This document shows positions 50,172 to 61,999 of a DNA stretch of 64,000 bases, in pieces. The notes beneath the pieces are model-generated. The model did not search any database, was not told where the DNA came from, and was given only the letters and a program-made list of their open reading frames with translations. Each line of letters begins with the position of its first letter. The stretch's first letter is position 1. The DNA is from Gossypium raimondii (lineage: Eukaryota; Streptophyta; Magnoliopsida; Malvales; Malvaceae): positions 3,286,001-3,350,000 of the forward strand of contig NC_068572.1 of NCBI RefSeq assembly GCF_025698545.1, in the 5' to 3' direction. The translations under genes and the position numbers were made by a program.

Positions 50172-50952
50172 TAGTATAGAGTAGACTTATTCATGGGTCG
50201 GGCCATTTGTCCGAAAAATGGGATGGTTTGGGCAAAAATATCGACTTGAAAAATAAGCTTGAACAAAAAATAAGGCTTGCTTTCTAAATGAGTTGGGCCT
50301 CGAGTAAGCTTTATTTTGCCCAAGCCTAGCCCAAATTTGCAAAAAAAAAAATTGCCACATTTTTTTTACTATTTTGCCACTGTTTTTTCATTGTTTTGTT
50401 ATCATTTCGCTATTATATTCCTATTATTTTATTATTATTGTTTGGATATTGTATAACTCATGTTTGATTATTAATTTTACTATTATTTTAGAAATATTTA
50501 CTTGTTAAGTTGTACTTATCTTTATTTTATTTAAATATACATATTTTAATTTTTTTTCTATTTGTTGGAAAACATTTATTTTAATGTTTTTCTTATCAAA
50601 ATACTGGGTTGTATTTAAAAGGAAAAAGACCAAAACAGTAAAGCCTAATAACAAAGCACAAGCCAGTCCTAAAAAACAAAGACTAAAGGCCTACCAAAAT
50701 TCAAAGAAAAAGAAACAATAAACTAAACGACAATAAAACAGCAACCCAACCATATGAGCTGTCTTCTTCTAGATTATTCTGTAGAAAATATCTGCAACCC
50801 AAACGACCAGCTCTTAGAGAAGACAAACAGACAGAGAAATCGATTCAATATCTTCTCATACTCCATATAACCACTTGATGATTCTGTTTCGGTGTGGGCT
50901 TCATCTCCATCCCCGGTCGACTTCCAATTCAGTTAGATCTTGACCAACATTT

Positions 50953-53071
50953 TCATGCATTTTTACCCATTTTTAGCCTTTCAGATGCTAAATTGTGTGC
51001 TGATTTGTTTGCTGCTCGCCTTGCATGTTGAAACTTGCATTCATAAAAAGTCACATTTTGTTCTTTAATATCATGAATATATGATCCAATTGCCGATTTG
51101 TCTTTATTTGGATTTTTAACTTTCTTGATTACTATTAAGGAGCCACCCTCAATTTCAACATATTTCATCCCCAAATCTCTACCCATAGTAACCGCCTGCA
51201 AACATGCAATGGCTTCAACTGCGAATTTGGAAGGAATGTTATCGTGGACCATTGTTTTTGAGGCCAAAACATCTCCTTTAAAATTCATGACTATGATTCC
51301 CGAGCATAATCTATTTTTACTGTTATCAAAAGCAGCATCGAAGTTTATTTTAAAGAAGCCTTGTTTCGAATGTCTCCACAAATCAGAGTCCGGACTTAAG
51401 GTAAGATGTTTTCTATCAGTATCTTTTAGGTCCTGTATATACTGTAATATGAACTTCGATGTCTCTACTCCAAATCTATTATGTCCTTCATGAATCCATT
51501 GATTTCTAACAGACCAGATAGCCCAAATGGCGTAGACAAAGATTCGACATCCATCTGCCTTACTGTTTAAAAGGACCCAGGTAAACTACTCCATAAACTC
51601 CATTTGGGATATATCATGAGACCAGGCATAGTCTAATTTTTCCCACGTTTCCTTTGTAACAACACAATCACAGAAAATGTGTTCCCTAGTTTCTAGCCCT
51701 TGCCTGCATATTGGACAAACATCTTCATTAGTTAATCTTTTTATTCTTAGATTCACTAGTGTAGGAAGATAGTTGAGAGTGGCTCTCCAAGCTGTAATAT
51801 TTAATTTGGAAGGGAAGTCACTGTTCCACAGCTTCTTGTAGCATTTATTATTTTCAATCAGGTTATAACTATTAATATTGTGAGCATTACCTTGTAATAG
51901 TAACTTTTATTTGCTACGCACAGTATACTCGCCCAATGATTCACCCTTCCATACCAAAAAATCATCATGGGGAAAATGAGCTAGTGGAATTTGTAGAATC
52001 TTTTGAACATCATCTTCAGAAAATGTATTCAAAATCAACTCAGTTCTCCATGATCTAGTAGTACTGTCAATAAGATCCGCAACCCTTATAATATTCTGCC
52101 TACTAACCATTTGTCTAATCAACAGGCCTTCAACATTCGGAACCCAACCATCGTCCTCGATTCTAATGTCACGACCAGTGCCCACCCTCCAGTACAGTCC
52201 AGATAGAAGGAGTCATTTCGCAGCCCATATACTTGGAAAAGTATATGAATGTAAGTTCTTTAACTTTGAATTTAAGAAATCAGAATTTGGATGATATTTG
52301 GCTTTCAACGTTCGTGCTAAAAGGGTCTTGGGATTGTCAATTAATCTCCAACCTTACTCTGCGAGAAAGGCCAAAATAAATTTTCCTAAATTACGATAAC
52401 TAAGACCACTACACTCCTTTAATTCGCATAATTTACTCTATGAACACCAATGGATCCCACGTCTCCCATAACCCTTTTGCCACTAGAAATTTGCTATAAT
52501 TTGTTCCATCTTTTCGCATATTGATTTCGGCAATAGAAAGCATGCCATTGTGTATGTTGAGATTGCTTGTAAAACGGCTTTTATGAAAACCTCTTTTATT
52601 TTTTGCGACAATAAACTTGTACTCCAGCTATCAATCTTCATCTTTATGCGATCCTTTAAGTGTTGGAACGCCAGACGTTTCTTCTTACCCACCATATTTG
52701 ACAGACCTAAATATTTCTCGAAATTGTTGGACCTTTTGACCCCCAACCTATTTGATATGGTAATACGGACTGTATCAATGGTATTTGAACTGAAAAACAC
52801 AGTCGACTTCCCAAAATTGACACATTGGCCTAAGCAAACTTCGTATTCTTTTAGAACCTTTTCGAACATCGCTGTACCTTTATCAGTCGCTTCCCCAAAT
52901 AAAATACAGTCATTAACAAAAAGAAGGTGGAAAATCTAAGGCCCTCTTCTGCTTGCCTTAACCCCTCTCAAACTCCCTTACTCATTTGCGAGCCTTAATA
53001 GAGTTGAAAACCCTTCACTACAAATGAGAAATAAGAAAGGGCTTAAAGGATTACCTTGACGCAAACCTCTT
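50953..53071 (-). pseudogene. LINE ORF2 3' part: RT C-terminal half, zf-RVT, RNase H
   Basis: From high to low coordinates: 53060-52960 reads [14 protein letters not shown], an RT motif; near 52915 the catalytic box reads FVND instead of FADD; 52869-52483 is the thumb (LGLSNMVGKKK). 52185-51907 (GTGRDIRIEDDGWVPN) is the region after RT. 51780-51640 has the zf-RVT cysteines (CPICRQG). 51381-50953 is RNase H, with KINFDAAF and an intact 142-residue frame. The altered RT catalytic residues and stops show it is dead. Confidence 0.88.
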
Positions 53072-54514
53072 TGATTAAATGCTAAAGTTACATATTTAAT
53101 GTAATTAAATTGGTTAATTTATGAGAATGTACCACTAATTTTGTCATATTTATTGAATTTTGTGCAGGAATGCAATTTGGGGTTAAATAGAAGAAAATGG
53201 AAACAATTGGGCCAAATTAAAGAAAGAAGCAAAGAAGGAGGGCCAAAGTAGAATTTTTCCAATATTAATTAGCTGAAAATTTTGTTGACTTAGTGGGGGA
53301 GATTATTTTGGGATATTTTTTTGTCATGGAATATTTTTTTTTCTTAATTTTCTATGACTAGTTGGCTCTTAATTTAGTAAATCCTCTAGTATAAATAGAG
53401 CATGTATTGTTCATTTATTCATCAATCAAAAAATATTAAGTTCTTGTCTTTCAATACATTCTCTCTTTTCTCACGTAGCATTGTTGTTTCTTTAGTTTCC
53501 TTTCCTTCAATTTTTAATTTCAGTAGCTAATCACCAAATCAAGCCATTTGTAATTCCTTTTTCAATTTTTTTTCCAAATAGTCAACCATCCCACTTTAAT
53601 ATATTCCAACCCTCATACTCAATCACATCACCCATCTTTTCACCATTCCTACCTTATTTAATTTATCAAATACCAACATGCCCCAAACCTTAGCCAACTA
53701 AACCCATTTTCAACTTTAGGCCGAAGTTAGCCTCGTCAAAACCCGTGAGTTACGAACCCGAGCCATTTAACTCCTAAAATTCCAGTACTTATTACTTCTC
53801 CAGATTAAGAGTATGATTTTGTCAACTCATAAAGTCAGATCAACACTAAGTCAAAAAAGACGTCGTTTGATTTAGTGTGGTTAGACGTCTGATTAGAATT
53901 CAAAGGAACGTTTCTAATCGGTTTTCGTGAACACATTGGCGTGCCAAGTGGAGATTCTTTGTTTGGTTCCGTCAAGGAAGTAGTGGCGGATTTAAATGTC
54001 CCAGCGGTTGAGGGCATTGGTTCGAGCTAGGCTCTTCTAGAACGCAAAGTCGCGGAGTTCTAAATCACGAACGTTTCGTGGTTGTTCGATCGGTAAGAAT
54101 TAGTTATTGGACGTTCCATAACTAATTTACACAAGGAAGAGTTGGTGTCCGAGGCGTCCTTGGTAGCTATAACTAGCTTATTGGAAAAGAGGAGTTCATC
54201 CAATTTCGAGGATCGGTTCAAAGACGATGAAAATTAGTGTCTAAAGTGAGCTCATTCTAATTAATTTTCTTAATATTTATTTCACGGTTTTATTATTCAT
54301 TTTCAACTTTTACTTTTGACGTTATTTTTCATTAATTTCGGGTTTTCAAATTTTATCCCTCGAGCGTCTTGGGCACGACAATTTGCCCGACATAAATCTG
54401 GTCAAGCGAGCAACAATTTCTGATAAACCGGTCTCGAGGATCGACCCTACTCCCTATACTGCATAATTTGCAAACTAAGGCGTAGGTTTATATTGGTGGA
54501 TTCGACTCCCATCA
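53072..54514 (+). mobile_element. Solo LTR of 1443 bp inserted in the LINE reverse transcriptase
   Basis: Starts TGATTAAATGC, ends GACTCCCATCA, and has an exact 5-bp duplication, CTCTT, at 53067-53071 and 54515-54519. A TATA-like TATAAATAG at about 53390 supports LTR orientation on plus. It has no coding region and no second LTR, so it is a recombination product of a former full element, or a non-autonomous derivative. It separates FAPER and GLRQG of the LINE RT. Confidence 0.85.
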
Positions 54515-54519
54515 CTCTT

Positions 54520-54681
54520 TCTGGGGCAAAGACCATCCTTGGTACACCATTTAAAACAACCAAATACGAAATAGTGCTAATACAGTGCATGATAAGATCA
54601 ACCCACAAATCATCAAAACCCATTTTGGTCATCATTTGTTTCAAAAACTCCCATTCCACCCAATTGTATGCCTTGCTCATA
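54520..54681 (-). pseudogene. LINE reverse transcriptase middle fragment
   Basis: A fragment of about 160 bp between the two solo LTRs encodes the RT stretch MSKAYNWVEWEFLKQM through VFAPER on the minus strand. It fits in frame between the flanking LINE pieces, which proves that both LTRs inserted into one LINE copy. Confidence 0.9.
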
Positions 54682-57180
54682 TGTAATATCCTAAAAATTA
54701 TTACTGAAATACCCTGAAAACTACTACAGTAAGAAAATAGGTATCCTTGATATAGTAAAATAAGGAAATAAAGTGACAAAATGGGAGATTTTGAGTTATG
54801 GCAACATTGGGAAGTATATTATGATATATTAATTCAAGAAAGGATTATATCGTAAAAGTGAGAAAAATTTTGTTGACCAAGAGTAAATACTCAAAATTTG
54901 AGGGGGTAAAGTGTAAATATAAAAAGTTGAAGGACCAATAGTGCAAATATTTTATGGGTGGAATAATCTAGAAACTAAGGATAATGGATGAATTAGGACC
55001 AAATTGAAAAGGTGAAGAATTTTAAGGGACTAAATCGTAATTTTACCAAATTAAGTGATGATTCAAGGATAGAATTTTAAAATATTATGAAGGTCAAAAT
55101 GGTCAATTACAGAGAGAGAGAACTCTAGAATGTAATGATGATGTTGGTGATATTTTTAATTAATTAATTAGATAAATGTTATTTTATTAATATTTTATTA
55201 ATATTTTTAGTATTATTTTATTATTAAATGATTAATATAAAAGGGAGGAAAGATGAAAAGAAATCATCATCTTCCCATACATCCAACGTGAGAAGAAGAG
55301 AGAAAGAAAGAAAGTTTTGCTTTCTTTACAATTTGGTCATTCCACCAAATATTTACCATTTTCACCTAGAAATCAAAAGAATTTTCATAGCCATCAAGAG
55401 AGAAAGATAACAAGGAGACTATGGGGAGCTAGAATATCAAGTTAGATTCAAGAAATAGAAGCTGGAGGAGAGAGAAAATCAAGTTAAAGATTGAAATCAA
55501 TAGCACAAGGTAAGAATATCAAGATTTCAATATATTGTTGAGTTTGATATTATTGAAAAAGTAGGAAATTAATGTTAATGTAGAGTTTCATTATATAAGG
55601 TTCTATATTCTTGTTATGTTAGTAAAGGAAATAAGAGGAAGTGATGGAAAATATTGAAGAGAACGGAAAGGAATGTGTTATAAATTTAGTTATCAACATT
55701 TTATACTAAAACAGTTTTGAGACAACAACGATAGTCGACTTTGAAAATTCACCAAAATCGTAGAAATTGAATTAGAGGATTAAAATATATGAAATTAAAT
55801 ATTATTAAGTCTATTTTCACACAAAATAGACATAGAAAGCAAAAGAGTTTTATATTATGAGATATTTTAATTTTAGTGAGATAGGGTCAGAATGATTTGA
55901 ATCTTATGTCTTGAGTTTGGAAAATCATCAAAATTGTACAAAAATAATTATGGGATAAACCTTATATGTTAAGAATCCTGAATGAGTCTATTTTCAAAAC
56001 AATAAACGAGAACATTATACAAATTCTTTACAATAAGATAATTAATTTTTAGTGAAGAGTGGTCAGAACTGTTGAACAGTGAAATAGGGGAGACTTTAAT
56101 GAATAAACTGTACTATTTGACTGAACCAAAAATTTTTAAAATTTTATGGTAATAAGATATGTGAGTCTAGTTTCGGGGAAAATTAAGGGATCTTAATTTG
56201 GAGTTTCGTAGCTCGAGATATAAATAATTTAGTGACTCTGACTCAGACAGACAACTTTGAGTTTACATATGAGCAAATAGTGAAATTTTGGATAATGATA
56301 ATTGAGTGTGTTATATATTAAGGATGTGGAATGGAGAGGAGGAGGAGGAAAAAATATATGAATGAATTGTGTATAATTGGTTATATGTTCGATTATAATT
56401 GATAAATGATGAAATAGAAATGATGCTTATATTTGTGCATTATTGGTCATGGTTTAAGCTCATGTGGGAAAATAAAGTTTCATAGTATGTATGTATGATA
56501 TATCTGGTATATGATTAACACATGTTGGTAAGTTTGATACTTGAATAAATGTTGTGCTCATCCATGCTTATAATGGTTATGCTATATGTTTATTTGGCTA
56601 ATATGTTTGGTGTACATGCTTAGGCTTTGGCCAAGTTGTGGCTGAATTATGCCACGTTAAACTTATAAGTTATGCGTTGTAATGATATGTTTATGTTTCG
56701 TGTAATATGCATAGGAACGAGCTTGGAAAGGTAATGAAATAGTAAGTTCATACTTGAAGGGTAAAATGACGAAAAATGGGATGATGAGTTGAATTGATGT
56801 TGTTATTTAAGCTAGAATGATATTTTCATTGCAAAATTGAGAATTTCATAAATGTGTTAACGAATGATATAATCGATACACATTGAGTTAAATGGTAAAT
56901 ACGTATTAGTATTGAACTTAATGACATTGAATTGTACGTGAATGAAATGGGAATGAAGCATTGAATTGCATGAGTATGTATCGGGTCTCGTAGGCCCTAT
57001 TTATTATGATTAAAATATTTTGAGGATATATTGTGAAGAGTTATAAAAGCATGTTAATAATTTTAAAAGTTTTAATTTAGATGAAATTTTATAACTCGGT
57101 TAAATACGTTTACAAGTGTATGTGTTATGGTAATGCTTCGTACCCTATTTCGGTGTCGAATACAGGTAAGGGGTGTTACA
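54682..57180 (-). mobile_element. Solo LTR of about 2.5 kb, TGTAACACCCC type, in the LINE
   Basis: On minus it starts TGTAACACCCCTTACCTGTA and ends GGATATTACA. Flanking 5-mers on plus are TCATA (54677-54681) and TCGTG (57181-57185), a target duplication differing by two transitions. Start and end are typical of a large Gypsy LTR family common in cotton, by memory. There is no coding region inside. Confidence 0.8.
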
Positions 57181-57185
57181 TCGTG

Positions 57186-57720
57186 TTGATCTTAAGTGCC
57201 ATAAGACCTTTTTTCCCCACCCTTTTATTTCGCAAGGTATGAAGAATTTCATAGGCAAGAAGTGTATTGTCGGTTATTAATCTTCCCGGTACAAACGCAT
57301 TTTGAGCTGAATCGATACAAAGATCAAGTACTTTTTGAAATCTATTTACTATAGTCTTTGAGATGATTTTATAGAACACCTTGCAGAGACTAATTGGTCT
57401 AAAGTTTGTAGGGCTTTTCAGATGGGCATTCTTTGGAAACAACAACACAATATTTGTATGATTCACAGGTTTTACAGACTTACATTTATTAAGGATCTCT
57501 AAGCAGAAATTGCTTACCTCCCTCCCCACAATGTGCCAAAATTTCTAGAAGAAAATGGCTGAAAACCCATTAGGTCCTGAAGCTTTGGTTGGCCCTATAT
57601 TGTTGAGCGCTTCAATTATTTCCTCCTCTTTATGTTTCGCTATTAATAACTGATTCATATTTTCATCGATACACCGTTTAACACCCGAAAGGAGATGATT
57701 TGTGTCGTTGACCCCACTTG
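57186..57720 (-). pseudogene. LINE reverse transcriptase N-terminal part
   Basis: The minus frame at 57529-57176 reads IVLLFPKNAH, NFRPISLCKVFYKIISK, QNAFVPGRLITDN and MALKIN, the conserved RT fingers and first palm motif. It is interrupted by the solo LTR inside the palm motif. Sequence above 57529 continues the RT upstream region in other frames. Confidence 0.9.
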
Positions 57721-58227
57721 ATTAGAAGTGCCCAATAAAATAATCTCTTATGATATTCTCCATATCTTCGTCTTCTGTTTTAAGGATACCATCAATATTT
57801 TCCAATCCCCATATTTTGTTCGTCATATGTCTTTGAGATGCTTTGCTATGAAAGAAACTCGTATTTTTATCCCCTTGGCGCAACCAATTAGCTCTGGCTC
57901 TCTGTTCTCAATACATTTCCTCCTTCTCCATCTCCCAATTTAATTCTAATTTCACATCAATTATTTCAGCTAAAGTATCATCATCCTTAATCATGCCATC
58001 AAGTTCAACCAATCTTTTCTGAAGATTTTTCGTTCTCCTATCGCGCTTTCCTTTGATATTTTCCCCCATCTTTGTAGATCAACCTGAAGATATTCTAATT
58101 TATCCAAAACATCTCTTGACTTCTCATCCCATAGTTTTTTAATGACTTCTTCACATGAATACTCAAGTATCCACCAAGACTCAAATTTAAACCGATTTCT
58201 CCCAAAGCGTTTTACATTTGTCTCTAT

Positions 58228-58939
58228 TTAAATGAAAATTAGGCAGTGATCGTAGAAAGGGTGAGGGAGATGTTGTACAGAAAAATCAGTAAACAAATTT
58301 AACCACTCAATATTTTCCATTCCCCTGTCGAGTCTTTCTCTAATATTTGTATCCGCAAAATTTCCCCTTTCCCAAGTGAACTTCTGTCCCATGAAACCTA
58401 TATCAATCAAATCACAATCTGCCAAAGCTTTTCAAAACTCCTCCATTTGCCTTTTGTCTTTTGTTGCCCCTCCTATTTTCTCATGTGCGTACATACTCGT
58501 TGAAATCTCTGCAAACACACCATGGAAATGAACAGGTGCTTCGTAACCTTTGAAGAAGATTCTAAGATTCTTGTCGATTGGGTTGCCTTGGATTTCCATA
58601 AAAACTAGTAAACCTCTATTTGTTTGAGTCGTCTTCTTCACTAATTTCTACGTCAATGTGGTTATTTGAATAACTGCGAACTTGGATCAAATAATTCCCG
58701 TTCCAAGCAAGGCTTAATCCACCTCGCAAACCAGAAGCTGAAACATCCAACCCATTATGAAAACCACAATGTTTTCGAACATGTTCTATTCGAGTGTGAT
58801 CCAATTTTATCTCTATTAAGAAGACTAGTTGGGGTTTGTAAAGCTTCAACGTGTGTTGAAGCCTCCTAGTAGCCTGAGGATTCCCCAATCCCCGGACATT
58901 CCAACATAAGAGCTTCATTGTTTCCGGTCGGCTTGCCAT
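58228..58939 (-). pseudogene. LINE apurinic endonuclease domain, frameshifted
   Basis: Three minus-strand frames give one domain: 58939-58616 begins MKLLCWNVRGLGNPQATRR, the endonuclease N-terminus; 58641-58432 continues; 58425-58228 has IDIGFMGQKFTWERG and RERLDRG, the C-terminal part. The frame changes near 58620 and 58430. Confidence 0.88.
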
Positions 58940-59199
58940 TTGGCAGCCACCGATATAATTTGTGAAGAATCTAAGTTATCCTTCGAAATAGGCCACGAAG
59001 GCTCAATTATTGTGAGAACTTCCAAATATCCATTTTTAGATTTTACTCTTTTTGCTATGTCTTCAACAAATGAATATGGTTCAATATTATCTAACTCCTC
59101 TTGGTTAAATTTTCGCTTTCCCATTATCGTCTCAGACATGTTTGTGTCGAATATATCTCTATTGACTCAGCGACGCCAACTTCTTTTTTTGTGACCCAA

Positions 59200-60240
59200 T
59201 TGTTGGGCCCCTATTAAATTGGTAAACCCCTCCAGCTCAGAGTTTCATTCACATTGGTTCTTGTTAGACTTATCTTCCACGTCTATAGGCGTAATTTGAA
59301 GAGATAAATTAGCTTTGATATCCATATAATTTTGCCTCATTTTCACAATTTCCAAGAAAGTAGAATTCTTCTCTGAGTAACCTTCATTTGCTGTCTGATG
59401 TATTTGTTTCATAGATTCTGGTGAAAAACCTTCATCTCTACTCGTTGCTTCCACACTTGTGTAATAACATTGTTTCATTGTTCTTTTCATTAAATAACCA
59501 AACAATAAACTTTTTTCCTATTATGGGTGATTTAGCCTTGAGCGCTAACGAATAAGGTAAACCATCTTCCGCCTTAACTCGATCTCCAGACGGTATCTTC
59601 GTACAATCCTTAACCCCATGAATCAATCGGCCACACCCAAAACAAAAAGTCGGGAGATTCTCATATTTGAAAGAAAGCTAGATTTTTCCTTGTCCATTCG
59701 GAGAAACAAAAATACCTCTTTGTAACGGTTTTTGAACATCCAAATTAACTCTGATTCGACAAAACTCACCTTTAATCTCTGATTGAATTACACCCCTAAA
59801 AGTGGATCCAACAACATGCATCAAGTCTTTCTTATCACATTCGGGTGGACACGGGCCAAACTTAAGCCAAAACGGAGAATAAACTAGTTGAATCTTGTTC
59901 AGCTCAACCGACTTCAGTAGCCAGTCGAAAATAATTAATTGTTTTCGAAAAAGCCATAAACGCCCTTCCATAATATGCTCTAAATTATCCTCATCTTCAA
60001 AAGATATTATGAACAAGTCCTGCCCTGCAACTAGGATCTCAAACTTCTTTTTTGTTTTCCAGATGCTTCTCAATTATGCTCTCAGACTGTTCGGATTGTA
60101 GGTTTTCCTTGTCCAAACAGAGCCGATTAGCGCCGGATTTTCAGATGGAACTACTAATAAACTTTTCACCGTTAGCTGGATGAACTCATCTTCGAGGAGG
60201 GCTTACTCATTCTCATCTTCCATAGCCCCGAAGTCACCAC
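59200..60240 (-). pseudogene. LINE ORF1 with DUF4283-like domain and zinc knuckle
   Basis: The minus frame 60073-59678 carries the DUF4283-like stretch (RLWLFRKQLIIFDWL, FWLKFGPCPPEC, RIRVNLDVQKPLQRG), followed near 59660-59600 by a knuckle reading FCFGCGRLIHGVKDC. 59626-59245 continues into the linker. An upstream ATG near 60222 is followed by two stops before the domain, so ORF1 is broken at its N-terminus. Confidence 0.8.
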
Positions 60241-60496
60241 TCGTCTTCTTCCCAACCACAGTATCCACTATTTCTTCGGGAGACCTAAGAGAGCACTCTT
60301 GACTTTTTGTTTATAAATTGTTAGATACATCTATTTTATTTTAATGTTTTTAGTATATTTGATATGTTATATTTTTTAAATTTATTTTTATATAAAAAAT
60401 TTAAGCCCATTTTTTCGACCCAAACCGAGCCTAGAAAATGGATCTAATTCTTTTACTTAACTTTACATAACCCGACTCATGAACAACTCTAGCATA

Positions 60497-60762
60497 CACA
60501 TAACTTTATCAAAGAATTAATATGATCCTGAGAAGAAAAGACAATTATACCCCTAATTAGAATCGCTGCTGTAAAATAGGAACCGGATCAACCGCAGGTC
60601 GAAAGCAAGACAAACATCAGTATCCCACGTTCTTCCTTGTTTTTTTCACTTCTTTCTCTTTCTCGAAAACCGGTCACCTGAAACTCAAACGCCTCTCTGA
60701 ATCCTCGCCGGAACCTGTCAATCTCTTACATCTCCGGCGGCTGTCTCACGGATCTGTTCACG
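60497..60762 (+). promoter_or_regulatory. VAP27 gene upstream region and 5' leader
   Basis: Only about 270 bp separates the TIR element from the VAP27 start codon. The part from about 60610 is pyrimidine-rich and less AT-rich, which fits a 5' untranslated leader. No core element is named. Confidence 0.5.
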
Positions 60763-61926
60763 ATGAGCACCGGCCAACTTCTCAGCATCGAGCCTCAAGA
60801 GCTCCAGTTCCCATGTAAGCATCTTCCAAAACCCTTTCAACTTTTTTCAAAAAAAAAAAAAAAGTTTCGCGTTGCTCTTCAGATCCGTATCCTTGTCGTT
60901 GTAAGCTAACTGTTCAAGTTCGTTCAACTGTTTTTCTAATTCTTAACGTTTCTTGTTCCTAATCAGTTGAATTGAGAAAGCAGATCTCGTGTTCCCTAAA
61001 CTTGTCCAACAAGACCGACAATTATGTGGCTTTTAAGGTAATCAGGCTGATTCTCAAATTAAATTTGGATTTTTTTTCTAATTTAAGGAGACTTTGGTTC
61101 TATATTGTGTGTGCGTGTGTGTGTTTCATTTTTTTGCAGGTCAAAACGACAAATCCAAAGAAGTACTGTGTAAGGCCAAATACTGGAGTTGTGCTGCCTA
61201 GGTCTACGTGCAACGTTGTTGGTCTCTCTCTTTCACCCTCTCTTGCACCAATTTGAACTTAGATATCACTATTTTAGTTTATCGTGGTTGATGTTCAATC
61301 CTAGTAGTTTATTTCCTTTTTTTCCTTGACCTGTTAATTTCATTGCAAATTTTTTGCTTTATTTCCACAGTATGGTTACTTTATATCGTTGTAACTTATT
61401 GGTCTATTTATGGAATCAGTTACAATGCAAGCTCAAAAGGAAGCACCTACTGATATGCAATGCAAAGATAAGTTTTTACTTCAGAGTGTGGTTGCTAGTC
61501 CTGGAGCTACCCCGAAAGATATAACGGCGGAGATGGTACCTATAGAAACTCTATTGAATCTGATTTGAATCTTTTTTACCCCCTAATGTTTGCTTTTGAA
61601 TGTGTTAGTTTAATAAGGAATCTGGGCATAATGTTGAAGAGTGCAAGTTGAGGGTTGTTTATGTTGCACCTCCTCGGCCTCCTTCCCCTGTTCGAGAAGG
61701 ATCTGAGGAAGGCTCTTCACCTAGGGCTTCAGTCTCGGACAATGGTAGCTTTAATGCTGCTGAACTTACATCTGTGAGTATTTTGTTTGACATTGAATAG
61801 GATTTAATGTTTCACCACGTTCCATTCAAATTTTACGAGCTGTGTTGTGATTGTATGGTTGAGCCTGTAGGTGTCTAGAGCTCATGTTGAGCGGCATGAA
61901 ACTCAAGACAACTCATATGATGTAAC

Positions 61927-61999
<73 letters not shown>

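Larger units (their letters stand above)
50592..60334 (-). mobile_element. L1-type LINE on the minus strand, interrupted by two solo LTRs
   Basis: Flanked by a 17-bp direct repeat, TTTATTTTAATGTTTTT, at 50575-50591 and 60335-60351, which is the target duplication. Removing the two inserted LTRs leaves about 5.8 kb. Reading minus, the order is ORF1 with a DUF4283-like domain and zinc knuckle, endonuclease, reverse transcriptase, zf-RVT region and RNase H, the plant L1 layout with RNase H. Frames are broken throughout, so it is inactive. No clear poly(A) tail is seen beyond the A-rich side of the duplication. Confidence 0.9.
50179..60489. mobile_element. TIR element of the TCATGGGTCGGG family, split by a LINE
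   Basis: The left part (50179-50591) begins GAGTAGACTTATTCATGGG; the right part (60352-60489) ends in the inverse of GAGTTGTTCATGAGTCGGG. Without the inserted LINE it would be about 550 bp and matches 30472-31070 in inverse orientation. TAGTATA (50172-50178) and TAGCATA (60490-60496) flank it and may be a decayed target duplication. Confidence 0.65.
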
